From positions 62,001 to 126,000 of the forward strand of contig NZ_CP104004.1 of NCBI RefSeq assembly GCF_025231485.1: a stretch of DNA of 64,000 nt, written 5' to 3'. Below are positions 56,143 through 63,397 of this stretch, piece after piece. Under the pieces are notes generated by a model. It made no database searches. It was not told where the DNA came from and saw nothing but the letters and a program-made list of their open reading frames with translations. The DNA comes from Salinirubellus salinus. GTDB taxonomy: Archaea > Halobacteriota > Halobacteria > Halobacteriales > Haloarculaceae. The position numbers and the translations under genes are program-made. Each line of letters begins with the position of its first letter. The first letter of the stretch is position 1.

Positions 56143-56670
56143 TCACTCGGGCGGGGCGGAGGGGGATTCGAGGATTTCGTGGACGTCGGGGTCGTACCGG
56201 GCGTGGAACGCGTCGAGTACGTCGCGCTGCCACCGTTCGTGGCCCGGATCGCCGAGCCTCTTGATGCCGAGGCCGTTCGAGAGCGCAACCTGTTCGAGGT
56301 CGATGCACTGAATCGAGGAGACGTCGCCGCCGTCGCCGGCGGGGATGTCAGCAGCGTCCAGGAGTGGGGTCTCGACCCAGGCGTCGAAGCAGTTGTCGCT
56401 CGAGGACGTGACGGCGAGGCCGTCGGTGGCGCCGGCGAACAGTTCGGTGGTGATTCGACCGAGATTTTGGTAGACGCCCGGCGGGATGACGAGGATGTTT
56501 CGTTCGTGGTCGATGGTGGATTCAGCGCGGACCTGCCGGGGGTGGCCTTTGAGGAGCCACTGTTCGTCGGTGTTGAGCCAGGCGCCACGGATGAGGCGCT
56601 GGATCGCAGCGTCGAGGTGGTCATGCGTGCGGTACGTGAGGTAGCCGGAGAGTCGAGCGTAGAACGTCAT
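56143..56670 (-). CDS. Hypothetical protein, operon O
   Basis: 175 residues from the ATG at 56670 (MTFYARLSGYLTYRTHDHLDAAIQRL). Middle part YQNLGRITTELFAGATDGLAVTSSSDNCFDAWVE and a helical C-terminus ending SAPPE. It resembles small phage/plasmid proteins with an alpha-beta core. No name. The longer upstream frame overlaps the preceding gene and is not needed. Confidence 0.65.
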   Translation of the reverse strand: MTFYARLSGYLTYRTHDHLDAAIQRLIRGAWLNTDEQWLLKGHPRQVRAESTIDHERNILVIPPGVYQNLGRITTELFAGATDGLAVTSSSDNCFDAWVETPLLDAADIPAGDGGDVSSIQCIDLEQVALSNGLGIKRLGDPGHERWQRDVLDAFHARYDPDVHEILESPSAPPE

Positions 56671-56759
56671 GAGAGAGTCTGGTAGTGGTGTGAGTCGTGT
56701 GTGAGTGGGACTCGAGAGCGTCCTCGAAGTCCGAGTTGCGGGCCGGGAGCGACGAGCAC

Positions 56760-57299
56760 TCAAGCCAGTGAGACGTGGGTGATTTCGCCGTCGGGGTCGA
56801 CCGTGTACTGGTAGCCGACGAGCGGAAAGCGGCATTTCTCGTAGCCGGCGGTCTGGACGATGAACGGTTCAGTGAGGTATGCTGCGAGTTCGCGCAGGAA
56901 GTCCTCGGTGTGCTCGTGCTGGTAGTCGTACACGAGGTCCTCGGTTTCGGCGTCGATGAAGGCGTCGCGGTCGTCGTCGCTGAGGCCCTCGAGCTCGCCG
57001 TCGGCGTCGAGGTGGTCGCGGGCAGCGTCACGGACGGTCGGGCGGTGTGCTGGCCCGAAGGAGGCGTAGCCGTACAGGACGAGATACGGCGACGGCGTGT
57101 CGCCGGTCTCGGTATCGCTATCCGTCTCCACGTCGGTGTCGGCGTCTTGCCCGGGTTCGGGTTCGATGACGTCGGCGGTGAGGTCATCGAATGGGCCGGT
57201 TCCGAGGAGCCACTCGGTGAGGAAGGAGCGGAGTTCGTCGACGCGTTCGTGGTCGACGGTCGGTGCGTTCGAGGCGGTGCTGACTTGGAGTGTTGCCAT
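56760..57299 (-). CDS. Hypothetical protein, first gene of operon O
   Basis: 179 residues from the ATG at 57299, set by leader O. It has a helix (HERVDELRSFLTEWLLGTGPFD), an acidic low-complexity insert, then YLVLYGYASFGPAHRPTVRDAA, and a beta-strand end (FPLVGYQYTVDPDGEITHVSL). The layout recalls small plasmid regulators, but no DNA-binding motif is clear. Confidence 0.6.
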   Translation of the reverse strand: MATLQVSTASNAPTVDHERVDELRSFLTEWLLGTGPFDDLTADVIEPEPGQDADTDVETDSDTETGDTPSPYLVLYGYASFGPAHRPTVRDAARDHLDADGELEGLSDDDRDAFIDAETEDLVYDYQHEHTEDFLRELAAYLTEPFIVQTAGYEKCRFPLVGYQYTVDPDGEITHVSLA

Positions 57300-57317
57300 T
57301 GGTGATTCGGACGAGTG

Positions 57318-57343
57318 CCCTCCACCGATTCGAGGGAGACAAA
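57318..57343 (-). promoter_or_regulatory. T-box/GC-hairpin leader O
   Basis: Minus strand: TTTGTC, CCTC...GAGG stem with inner CGA...TCG, 18 bases to the ATG at 57299. Confidence 0.65.
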
Positions 57344-57540
57344 GTGGGCGTGCTGGTGGAGCGGGGCGACTCAGATTAAGGAGCATCGCTGTACGGAAAA
57401 TCGGGCGTCGCGTGTGGAGGGTCACTCGCGTTCAAGTAACCGAATCGAACGCGGATGAGACGTGGGTGGGATGCTTGCGTATCCCCCTGAGAGAGAACGA
57501 CCGTGTTGGAGTGCTGTTGTGGAAGGCCTCTTGCGACGAA

Positions 57541-58404
57541 TCACTCCTCAAGGCCGGCGTTGGCGACGGCCGAGGCGAGGGCCGCTTCGTCGATGGCCTC
57601 CTCTTCCGTCTCCCCCTCGGGTTCGGACTCGACGTTGCTGTCGGTGTCGTGGTCGCCGTCATCGCTCTGGTCGGCGTCGTCGGCGTCGTACACGCGGGTG
57701 GAGCCGTCCTTTGTGTCGGCCTCGGCTTCGACCTCAACCTCGCCATCGGCGTCGTCGTAGCGGACGGCGTCCATCCCAACGTCTTCGCGAGCGTCGTTGA
57801 GGCCGTCGCGGTAGACTTCGAGCGAGAGGTTGTCCCCGTACTGTTCGCGGCACATCGCGACGTAGGGGGTCGAGTCGGTACCGTCCTTGTCTCCGTCCTC
57901 GAAGGCATCGAGGCGAGCGGCCGTCCGGTCGATGGTTTCGCGCACCCACTGGTTTCGGGTGGCTTCATCGACGCGGGTGATGGTCTCGGGCCGAAGGGAG
58001 ACGTTCACGTTGCCGTCGTCGGTTTCGTACGTGCTGGGCTTGGCGGTGATAGCGACGTACGCGGGGGGTTCGAGGCCGGAGAGGAACGCGGCGGCGTCGG
58101 GCTGGTACTGACCGGCGTAGACGAACACCGTCCCCGTGGGATCGACGATTCGGGCCTGCCAATATTCGCTGTCCTTGCCAACGTCGTTGACTTCGGTGAC
58201 GGTCCCGACCAGGAAGTAGCGGTTCGCGGTCTCGCCGCTGGGGAGCAGCGCGAAGTTCGGGGCGCGCTCCTCGTCACTCTGTTTGAAGACGTGGGTTGCG
58301 TCGTTGAGTTCGGCGGCGAAGGCGCGCTTTGCGACCTGTCTGCCCTGTCGCTGGGTGCTGTTGCTATCGGTACTGCTGTCGGCTGTAGATGTTGAGTTAC
58401 TCAT
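57541..58404 (-). CDS. RPA-associated protein (COG3390-like)
   Basis: 287 residues. Residues about 20-150 are an OB-fold: RQVAKRAFAAELNDATHVFK, RYFLVGTVTEVNDVGKDSEYWQARIVD, TVFVYAGQYQPDAAAFLSGLEP, VAITAKPSTYETDDGNVNVSLRPE. This matches the haloarchaeal RPA-associated proteins (Rpap) encoded beside rpa genes in Haloferax. The C-terminal 110 residues are acidic and disordered. The 38-base gap to the upstream RPA-like gene supports co-expression. It probably stabilises or loads the RPA-like subunit on single-stranded DNA. Confidence 0.8.
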   Translation of the reverse strand: MSNSTSTADSSTDSNSTQRQGRQVAKRAFAAELNDATHVFKQSDEERAPNFALLPSGETANRYFLVGTVTEVNDVGKDSEYWQARIVDPTGTVFVYAGQYQPDAAAFLSGLEPPAYVAITAKPSTYETDDGNVNVSLRPETITRVDEATRNQWVRETIDRTAARLDAFEDGDKDGTDSTPYVAMCREQYGDNLSLEVYRDGLNDAREDVGMDAVRYDDADGEVEVEAEADTKDGSTRVYDADDADQSDDGDHDTDSNVESEPEGETEEEAIDEAALASAVANAGLEE

Positions 58405-58442
58405 TAATGTGAATTGGAGAGGGTAGTGGGCGGAGCGTGGGC

Positions 58443-59396
58443 CTACGCGAGTGGGTCGGCCTCATCGACGAGGAGATATTTCCCGATGACGCGGCCGCTG
58501 ACTCGGTAGTAGCGACCGACGAGGGCGTCGGGGAGGTCGTTCGCGACGACGCTCGTATCGAGAGCGTCCATCGCTTGCTGTTTGGCCTCCTCGATGGTGA
58601 TGTCGGCGAGGGCTTCGGTCGCCTCCTTGTCGAAGATGGCGTGCTGGACGCGCACGCCGTCGTCGAAGACGGCCTTGATGCGGAGGTCGAACTCGCCTTC
58701 GACCTTTCCGTGTTCGGCACACCGGCCGTCCTGGAGGACGCGCGTACAGCCGTCGTGGGGACAGCGCTTGATGAGCCCGCTTCCGGACTGGATCGCGACC
58801 ATCGGGGCCTCGATGGTCAACTCCTCGGCGTTGTCGCCGACTTCGATATCGTCATCGACGGGATCGATGACCGTCCGGGAGTTGAGGTTGATGGAGTAGC
58901 AGCCTTCGTACTCGCTGGTGACGACGTTGTCGAGTCGGTACACGCCGTCCGCGTCGAGTTCGGGAAGCTCGGCTTTGGCCCACTTGGTGAACTTGAGTCG
59001 GCCGCTCTCGTCGCCGATGAGCCCGACCTGGGCGATGCTGTCGCTGGTCGGCTCCCATAGGTCGACGACTTTGACGGTGACGCTGACCCACTGGCCGTCG
59101 GTGTTGATTTCGTCGAGCGTCGTGTCGCTGGCACTCTGCGAGGGGAGTGCGAGGTCGTCGTATTCGATGCCGAGCACCTCGAGGTAGTGGTTGCGCGTGG
59201 CGCGAGTAGCCTCCTCGAGCGGCACGTTGTAGCCGTTAACCATCTGGTCGAGCCGGGTGACGATATCGTCGACACTCGGGAGGGCTTCATCGCCGGCGTC
59301 GTCGGGGAACTGTTCGATGAGGGTGGTCGCGGTCGTCGCGAGGTCGTCGCTGGAGGCGTTGACCGCCGAATCTGCGGGTGTTGCGTTGGTGGACAT
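58443..59396 (-). CDS. RPA-like single-stranded DNA-binding protein
   Basis: 317 residues. An OB-fold (WVSVTVKVVDLWEPTSDSIAQVGLIGDESGRLKFTKWAK..., about residues 100-150) and an Rpa-type zinc segment CPHDGCTRVLQDGRCAEHG (about 215-233) followed by a second OB-like domain (FDLRIKAVFDDGVRVQHAI). The order OB, zinc finger, OB and the adjacent RPA-associated gene match Haloferax rpa3-rpap3. It binds single-stranded DNA in replication and repair. A plasmid copy beside PCNA suggests the replicon carries its own replication accessory factors. Confidence 0.82.
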   Translation of the reverse strand: MSTNATPADSAVNASSDDLATTATTLIEQFPDDAGDEALPSVDDIVTRLDQMVNGYNVPLEEATRATRNHYLEVLGIEYDDLALPSQSASDTTLDEINTDGQWVSVTVKVVDLWEPTSDSIAQVGLIGDESGRLKFTKWAKAELPELDADGVYRLDNVVTSEYEGCYSINLNSRTVIDPVDDDIEVGDNAEELTIEAPMVAIQSGSGLIKRCPHDGCTRVLQDGRCAEHGKVEGEFDLRIKAVFDDGVRVQHAIFDKEATEALADITIEEAKQQAMDALDTSVVANDLPDALVGRYYRVSGRVIGKYLLVDEADPLA

Positions 59397-59539
59397 TGGT
59401 TCGAGTTTGGTTCTGGTTCGATGGCTGTTTGAGGTGTCTTCTGGGGGAGTTTCTCCACGAGGGAGACGGGCCGAGAAGCGTCGGAACGAGGCACACGAGA
59501 GCCGTGAGAGACACGGTATCTCTCGTCTCTGTTCCGATT
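59397..59539 (-). other. 143-nt leader of the RPA-like operon
   Basis: It lies between leader element P and the ATG at 59396. A hairpin ACCGTGTCTCTCACGG occurs near 59500-59516. A small frame starting GTG at about 59509 overlaps the gene start and is not convincing. Confidence 0.35.
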
Positions 59540-59567
59540 CCCCTCACCCCCTCTTGGGGAGCAAAAA
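59540..59567 (-). promoter_or_regulatory. T-box/GC-hairpin leader P
   Basis: Minus strand: TTTTTGCT, stem CCCC-AAGA-GGGG, then GGTGAGGGG; 143 bases to the ATG at 59396. Confidence 0.6.
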
Positions 59568-59617
59568 CTCTGGGAGGGTTGCTGGTCGCGACGGCCTGCG
59601 AGTCCTGGCCTGCTCGG

Positions 59618-59896
59618 TCAGCGAGCGTCTTCGAGGCTGATGGTTTCGTCGGCACTAATCCATCCGCCGAGGGCGGCACGCTCGATGATGGCGAACGACC
59701 CGTCTTGGAGCGTGGCGAAGCGCGTCCCGACGGTCGGGCCTGGCCCCGGCGGGTCAGGCCGGTATCGGTCGTCGGGATTGACCGCTCGCGAGGGATCTTC
59801 GCCGTCGACGATATCGAGGGCAAACAGCTCCTCGTCGGTTTCGGTATCGGTGTCGCTGTCGCTGCTATCGGGATTGGAGTTGGTATGTGAGCACAT
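59618..59896 (-). CDS. Small acidic protein after OB-TFIIS gene (DUF7331-like)
   Basis: 92 residues from the ATG at 59896. Acidic start (MCSHTNSNPDSSDSDTDT), then RFATLQDGSFAIIERAALGGWISADETISL, a short beta-hairpin domain resembling the haloarchaeal DUF7331 pattern (a strand with D/G turn, then WI). It follows the upstream gene by 10 bases. Role unknown. Confidence 0.5.
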   Translation of the reverse strand: MCSHTNSNPDSSDSDTDTETDEELFALDIVDGEDPSRAVNPDDRYRPDPPGPGPTVGTRFATLQDGSFAIIERAALGGWISADETISLEDAR

Positions 59897-59906
59897 GAGT
59901 GTGAAG

Positions 59907-61643
59907 TTAGCTGTCGTCGCGCCAGCGCTGGCCGCAACTGGCACACGAGAGGAGTCTGGTTGGTGGCTCGTCGATGGAGCGGAGTTGGACGAGTCGGTAG
60001 TGCGCCCGGTCGTGGGAACACTCTGGACACCGGCAGGTCGTCGTGGGCAGGCCGAGGCTCGGTTCTGTCGTCGCCGTCGTCTCGGAGGTGTCGGGAGTCG
60101 CGACGCCGGTGAGCGCGTTCGTGCTGGGGTCCTCGGTGGTCGCTGCGGTATCGCCGGTGGCGTCGGAGTCGTCGTTCTCGAGTGCGGTTCCGAAGTGGTC
60201 GAGGTTGCGCACGAGCGCCCAGAGACGGCGCTTGCCCTGTGGGACGGGATGGTCTGGGACGGGCATCGAGTCGGGCTGTGAGGTGGCAATGACGTCGTGG
60301 ACGGCGGCGTGAATCGCGTCTCGGTCGGCGTCGGAGTCGACGAGGACGGAGACGACGTTGGCCTGTTCGCGCCACCAGGTCGGGAGTGGGATGCCGCCGT
60401 CTTCGTCGAATATTTCGGTAGCTTTGAGCCATTCGTGGGCGTCCATCTGCCCGCTCTCTTCGGCGTCGAGGCGGTCGACCGGCGTGTGGACGGGACGAGA
60501 GACTTCCTGCACACCGGGTGTGCCGAGCGCGGGTATCGAGCGGCCGCCGTGCCGCTGGAAGGGCTGTTCGATGCCGCGCTCACGATTTGCTTTGGCGTAT
60601 TTCGCCCAGTCGACGTTGGGGATGTCGCCGCGTGGCGCTGGCCCGTCGCCAGCCTCGATGACCGTGATGCGAGTCTCGGAGTCGGCGGCGAGCGTCGCTT
60701 GGCCCTGATATTTCCCGACTTTCCCGGCGACAACGCGCACGAGGTCGCCTTCGTGGAGGATGGTTCCCTGATTGGATTTCGTCCAGACGGTGAATTTGAT
60801 GGTCCCGGTGTCGTCTTCGATGAGGCCGACCTGCTGTTGGGTGCGGGATTTGGGTTGCCAGAGTCGCGTGACGGTCCCCTGGATGTCGGCTTCGACGTTA
60901 TACTTCGAGGGGATGATCGGCACGGAAGAGATGGGCTGGATGACGCCCGCTTCCTGGTAGAGTTCGTCGAGGACGTTCGATTGGGCGGTGAAGAGGTCCT
61001 GTCCTCGGGCGACCTTGCTGGCGAGGCGGTGTTCGAGGATGGGCTTGTTCGGGGGTGTGACGAGGCGGTCGGTGATTCGGTCGGCAGCGTCGTGCACGCG
61101 CTGGGTGGTTTCCTCGTCGAGCTGCTCGAACGGGTCGTAGGAGTGGATGTTGTCGCCGATGACGCGGTCGTTGTAGTCGGCCCGGCGCTCGCGGTACTCG
61201 GTGAGGAGTTCCCCCCTGCGCCGTGTTTCCCGGTCGATGCCCGCGACGTGGGCGGCGAGGGCTTTCTCTCGCTGGCGTTTACGCTCTTCGCGAAGTCCGT
61301 GGAGGCGCTCTTGAGCTTCGAGTGGGAGTCCACTGAGGTCCTCGTCGGTGAGGTCCATCGGGTCGATGTCTCGGGCTTGCGTGGTGCGGAGGCTTGCACC
61401 CACCCAGTAGGCGTCGAGTTCCTGTCCGCCGGTGCCTTCGATTTCGAGGCCGAACTCGTCGTATTCGGGCTGGGTCCGGGCGGCCATCATGAGCTCGCCT
61501 GCGTTCTCGAGGCGGACGCCGAGACAGTCGCTCTCGAGGTGGGGGCTCTCGTAGAGGCCGCGAAGTCGGAGTTCGTCGAAGCGGTCATCTTGTTCGACAT
61601 CGCTGTTCGAGAGGCGGTGCTGTCCGTCGTGGTAGTATGTCAT
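59907..61643 (-). CDS. RPA-type OB-fold protein fused to TFIIS/TFS zinc ribbon
   Basis: 578 residues from the ATG at 61643. Helical N-terminus (residues 1-240), including a basic-acidic stretch LEAQERLHGLREERKRQREK. The OB-fold lies at about 265-335 (VEADIQGTVTRLWQPKSRTQ, QVGLIEDDTGTIKFTVWTK, LVRVVAGKVGKYQGQATLA). After a roughly 180-residue linker, the C-terminus is a zinc ribbon: CPECSHDRAHYRLVQLRS then IDEPPTRLLSCASCGQRW. This matches the TFS/TFIIS ribbon, including the DE dipeptide that reaches into the RNA polymerase active site. I know of no described fusion of this kind. A link between single-stranded DNA binding and transcription is inferred. Confidence 0.75.
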   Translation of the reverse strand: MTYYHDGQHRLSNSDVEQDDRFDELRLRGLYESPHLESDCLGVRLENAGELMMAARTQPEYDEFGLEIEGTGGQELDAYWVGASLRTTQARDIDPMDLTDEDLSGLPLEAQERLHGLREERKRQREKALAAHVAGIDRETRRRGELLTEYRERRADYNDRVIGDNIHSYDPFEQLDEETTQRVHDAADRITDRLVTPPNKPILEHRLASKVARGQDLFTAQSNVLDELYQEAGVIQPISSVPIIPSKYNVEADIQGTVTRLWQPKSRTQQQVGLIEDDTGTIKFTVWTKSNQGTILHEGDLVRVVAGKVGKYQGQATLAADSETRITVIEAGDGPAPRGDIPNVDWAKYAKANRERGIEQPFQRHGGRSIPALGTPGVQEVSRPVHTPVDRLDAEESGQMDAHEWLKATEIFDEDGGIPLPTWWREQANVVSVLVDSDADRDAIHAAVHDVIATSQPDSMPVPDHPVPQGKRRLWALVRNLDHFGTALENDDSDATGDTAATTEDPSTNALTGVATPDTSETTATTEPSLGLPTTTCRCPECSHDRAHYRLVQLRSIDEPPTRLLSCASCGQRWRDDS

Positions 61644-61707
61644 CGGTAGGTCACTCCGTGGTGGTTGATTCGAGAGGCGGGCGGCTGTCGGCCACCCACC
61701 TCTCGAA

Positions 61708-61735
61708 CCCCCTCGACCCCCTTGGGGGGCCAATA
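61708..61735 (-). promoter_or_regulatory. T-box/GC-hairpin leader Q
   Basis: Minus strand: TATTGG, stem CCCCC-AA-GGGGG, then CGAGGGGG; 64 bases to the ATG at 61643. This is the last copy toward the right end. Confidence 0.55.
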
Positions 61736-61907
61736 CTGAGCGAGGGCTAGCCGAGCCCGGTCTGTGGAGGCGGAGCTCGATTAGCAGCGACACAACCTGG
61801 TGCAGTCCTCACAGGGCGTCTCGAACAGCGTATGTGACGTTGAGCCCAGAACAATCTGGAGTGGGCGACAGGATGTGGGGAGCGAGTAACATAGTCCCGT
61901 GGCAAAA

Positions 61908-61917
61908 TACTATATTC
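61908..61917 (+). promoter_or_regulatory. TATA-like box for wHTH-TumE pair
   Basis: TACTATATTC ends 21 bases before the ATG at 61939; leaderless transcript expected. Confidence 0.5.
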
Positions 61918-61938
61918 CCGCACCGCAAAGGGACCAGT

Positions 61939-62526
61939 ATGACTGATCAAGCGCCAGCCGAGTTCGCGGATATCAACGAGGAGGTCCGAGAGGATTGGAA
62001 GGAGGAGACGACACCTTACGAGCGTGTTCGCCACGTTATCGCCCACACGTATTCACCCGTGTCGGCAGACACCGTCGCCGAGGACGCTCTCACCTCGCCG
62101 AAGACGGCTCGAAAGCACCTCAATGCACTCGCCGACGAGGGGTTTGTCGTGACGGCTACCGGCGAGCACGGTGGGACAACTTACCGCCGGTCCCCCGAAT
62201 CGCTCGTCGTTGAGCAGGCGGCAGATATCCTCGAGCACGTCTCGACGGATGAACTCGTCACGCGTATCGGCGAGATGCGCGATCAGCTCAACGAGTATCG
62301 CTCTGAATACGGCGTTGATTCGCCTGAAGAGCTAGCCGTCGAGCAGACGAACCAGACACTCGAGGATAGAGCATCGGACCAGCCGGAAATTGATTCGGAG
62401 ACGATTCAAGAGTGGCAGACGCTCCGGCGCAACCTCGCGTTCGCAAACGCAGCCCTCTCGATCGCGAATGCCGAACGATTTGTCGATGGTGATCGTCGCT
62501 CGACCGACCGCAGTATTTCGGCCTAG
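61939..62526 (+). CDS. Winged-HTH protein (DUF7342-like), probable antitoxin
   Basis: 195 residues from the ATG at 61939. Winged helix at residues about 18-75: ETTPYERVRHVIAHTYSPVS, AEDALTSPKTARKHLNALADEGFV, TATGEHGGTTYRRS. The C-terminal half is helical with a coiled-coil flavour (ELVTRIGEMRDQLNEYRSEYG). Such wHTH proteins in haloarchaea are regularly followed by a small TumE-like gene, as here after 3 bases, forming a likely type II toxin-antitoxin or regulator pair. It would bind its own promoter. Confidence 0.75.
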   Translation: MTDQAPAEFADINEEVREDWKEETTPYERVRHVIAHTYSPVSADTVAEDALTSPKTARKHLNALADEGFVVTATGEHGGTTYRRSPESLVVEQAADILEHVSTDELVTRIGEMRDQLNEYRSEYGVDSPEELAVEQTNQTLEDRASDQPEIDSETIQEWQTLRRNLAFANAALSIANAERFVDGDRRSTDRSISA

Positions 62527-62529
62527 TCG

Positions 62530-63012
62530 ATGTCGAATCCAGCTGGAACGGAGGAGAGCCACTCACTCCGTGGGCCGATTGACCGGTCAGCCCTGATCAC
62601 AATCCGCGATATTATCGACGAGACAGAGCCCCTCGCGACACCTTCACTCGACGACTATCTCAACCCGTCTGTACTTGAGATCAGCCTCAAGGATGGCCTT
62701 TGTGGGGCCGATAATGGGCGAATTGACGTCCAGTGGACAGTCCGTGGAGACTACAAGTTTCACTATACCGACTCCAAGGGCGTGAACTTTCGGTGGGGAA
62801 AGCATCCACACGATGGGGACTATATCCACGTGCCCGGTCTCGAGCATTATCACCCACCACCTAATGCGAGTTCAGACCCGGACGAGGTAGAGGAATCCTG
62901 CATCAAGCAGTCACCGGAGGCACTGGTTACTCGTGCTGTGCTCAAACTCTGGCGTGTCGCCTACCACAGCCAGTCATATGACCCGCTGAACGCTGGAAGC
63001 AATCCTCCGTGA
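62530..63012 (+). CDS. TumE-like protein, probable toxin partner
   Basis: 160 residues. N-terminal LITIRDIIDETEPLATPSLD, then the compact domain VQWTVRGDYKFHYTDSKGVNFRWGKHPHDG followed by VPGLEHYHPPP. The strand pattern ending in a histidine-rich HYHPP resembles TumE/DUF6516-type toxins (YHW..., R.DN.PH, H.H). It starts 3 bases after the wHTH stop. Toxicity is not shown by sequence alone. Confidence 0.6.
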   Translation: MSNPAGTEESHSLRGPIDRSALITIRDIIDETEPLATPSLDDYLNPSVLEISLKDGLCGADNGRIDVQWTVRGDYKFHYTDSKGVNFRWGKHPHDGDYIHVPGLEHYHPPPNASSDPDEVEESCIKQSPEALVTRAVLKLWRVAYHSQSYDPLNAGSNPP

Positions 63013-63120
63013 GACTCGACTACCAGCAGAGCTAGCGATGGATAGTTCCGTCTTCGAGGTCCCTCGACGATATCGTTATATCCAAGCGTGGAGTAGCTAT
63101 AGTGAGCCTTGAACGGCTCA
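63013..63120. other. Short spacer with hairpin
   Basis: No gene. It contains GAGCC-TTGAAC-GGCTC at about 63104-63119, just before the left arm of the 277-bp element. Confidence 0.35.
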
Positions 63121-63397
63121 TCATATCAAAGTAGGAAGGGCCACTCGCCTTTCCATTCCACTAACGATGAGCTGTAGCGCCGTTACGTGAGCGAGTTTCT
63201 GTACTGACTGCTTCTGTTCGACGTGGTCGTTCGCGGTCTGTCGTCAAGGGCGCGCTGGAGCCACGTTGAATGTACGCGGGATTGTGGGAGGTTCCAACGA
63301 GAAACCGACAGACAGCGCAGGGATACCACGATACAGTTATCATCGCTGTCAGCCTCTCTGCGAGTGGAAAGCACGGCGCTTTCTTACTTTGATATGA
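63121..63397. repeat. 277-bp inverted-repeat element (MITE-like)
   Basis: 19-bp arms TCATATCAAAGTAGGAAGG (63121-63139) and CTTTCTTACTTTGATATGA (63379-63397) match with two mismatches, and similarity continues imperfectly inward to about 33 bp (both reach CTTTCCA). No transposase or clear coding frame lies inside. The right arm contains the ATG of the last gene. Confidence 0.5.

Larger units (their letters stand above)
61644..61938. other. Intergenic interval with leader Q and wHTH promoter
   Basis: Contains leader Q (minus) and the TATA-like box of the wHTH gene (plus). No other gene is visible; short ORFs here have non-halophilic composition. Confidence 0.5.

Noticed and set aside
59287-60432. 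381-residue minus-strand ORF
   Set aside because: Extremely arginine-rich shadow frame of the OB-TFIIS and RPA-like genes; it crosses leader P.
19424-61735. T-box/hairpin elements as transcription terminators
   Set aside because: The T-rich box lies 5' of the hairpin on the minus strand, and on the plus strand the hairpin is followed by ACAAA, so neither orientation gives hairpin plus U-run.
13914-63397. CRISPR array among the inverted or direct repeats
   Set aside because: No set of regularly spaced 25-40 bp repeats with unique spacers exists; the repeats are dispersed singly or in clusters of short motifs, and no cas genes are seen.
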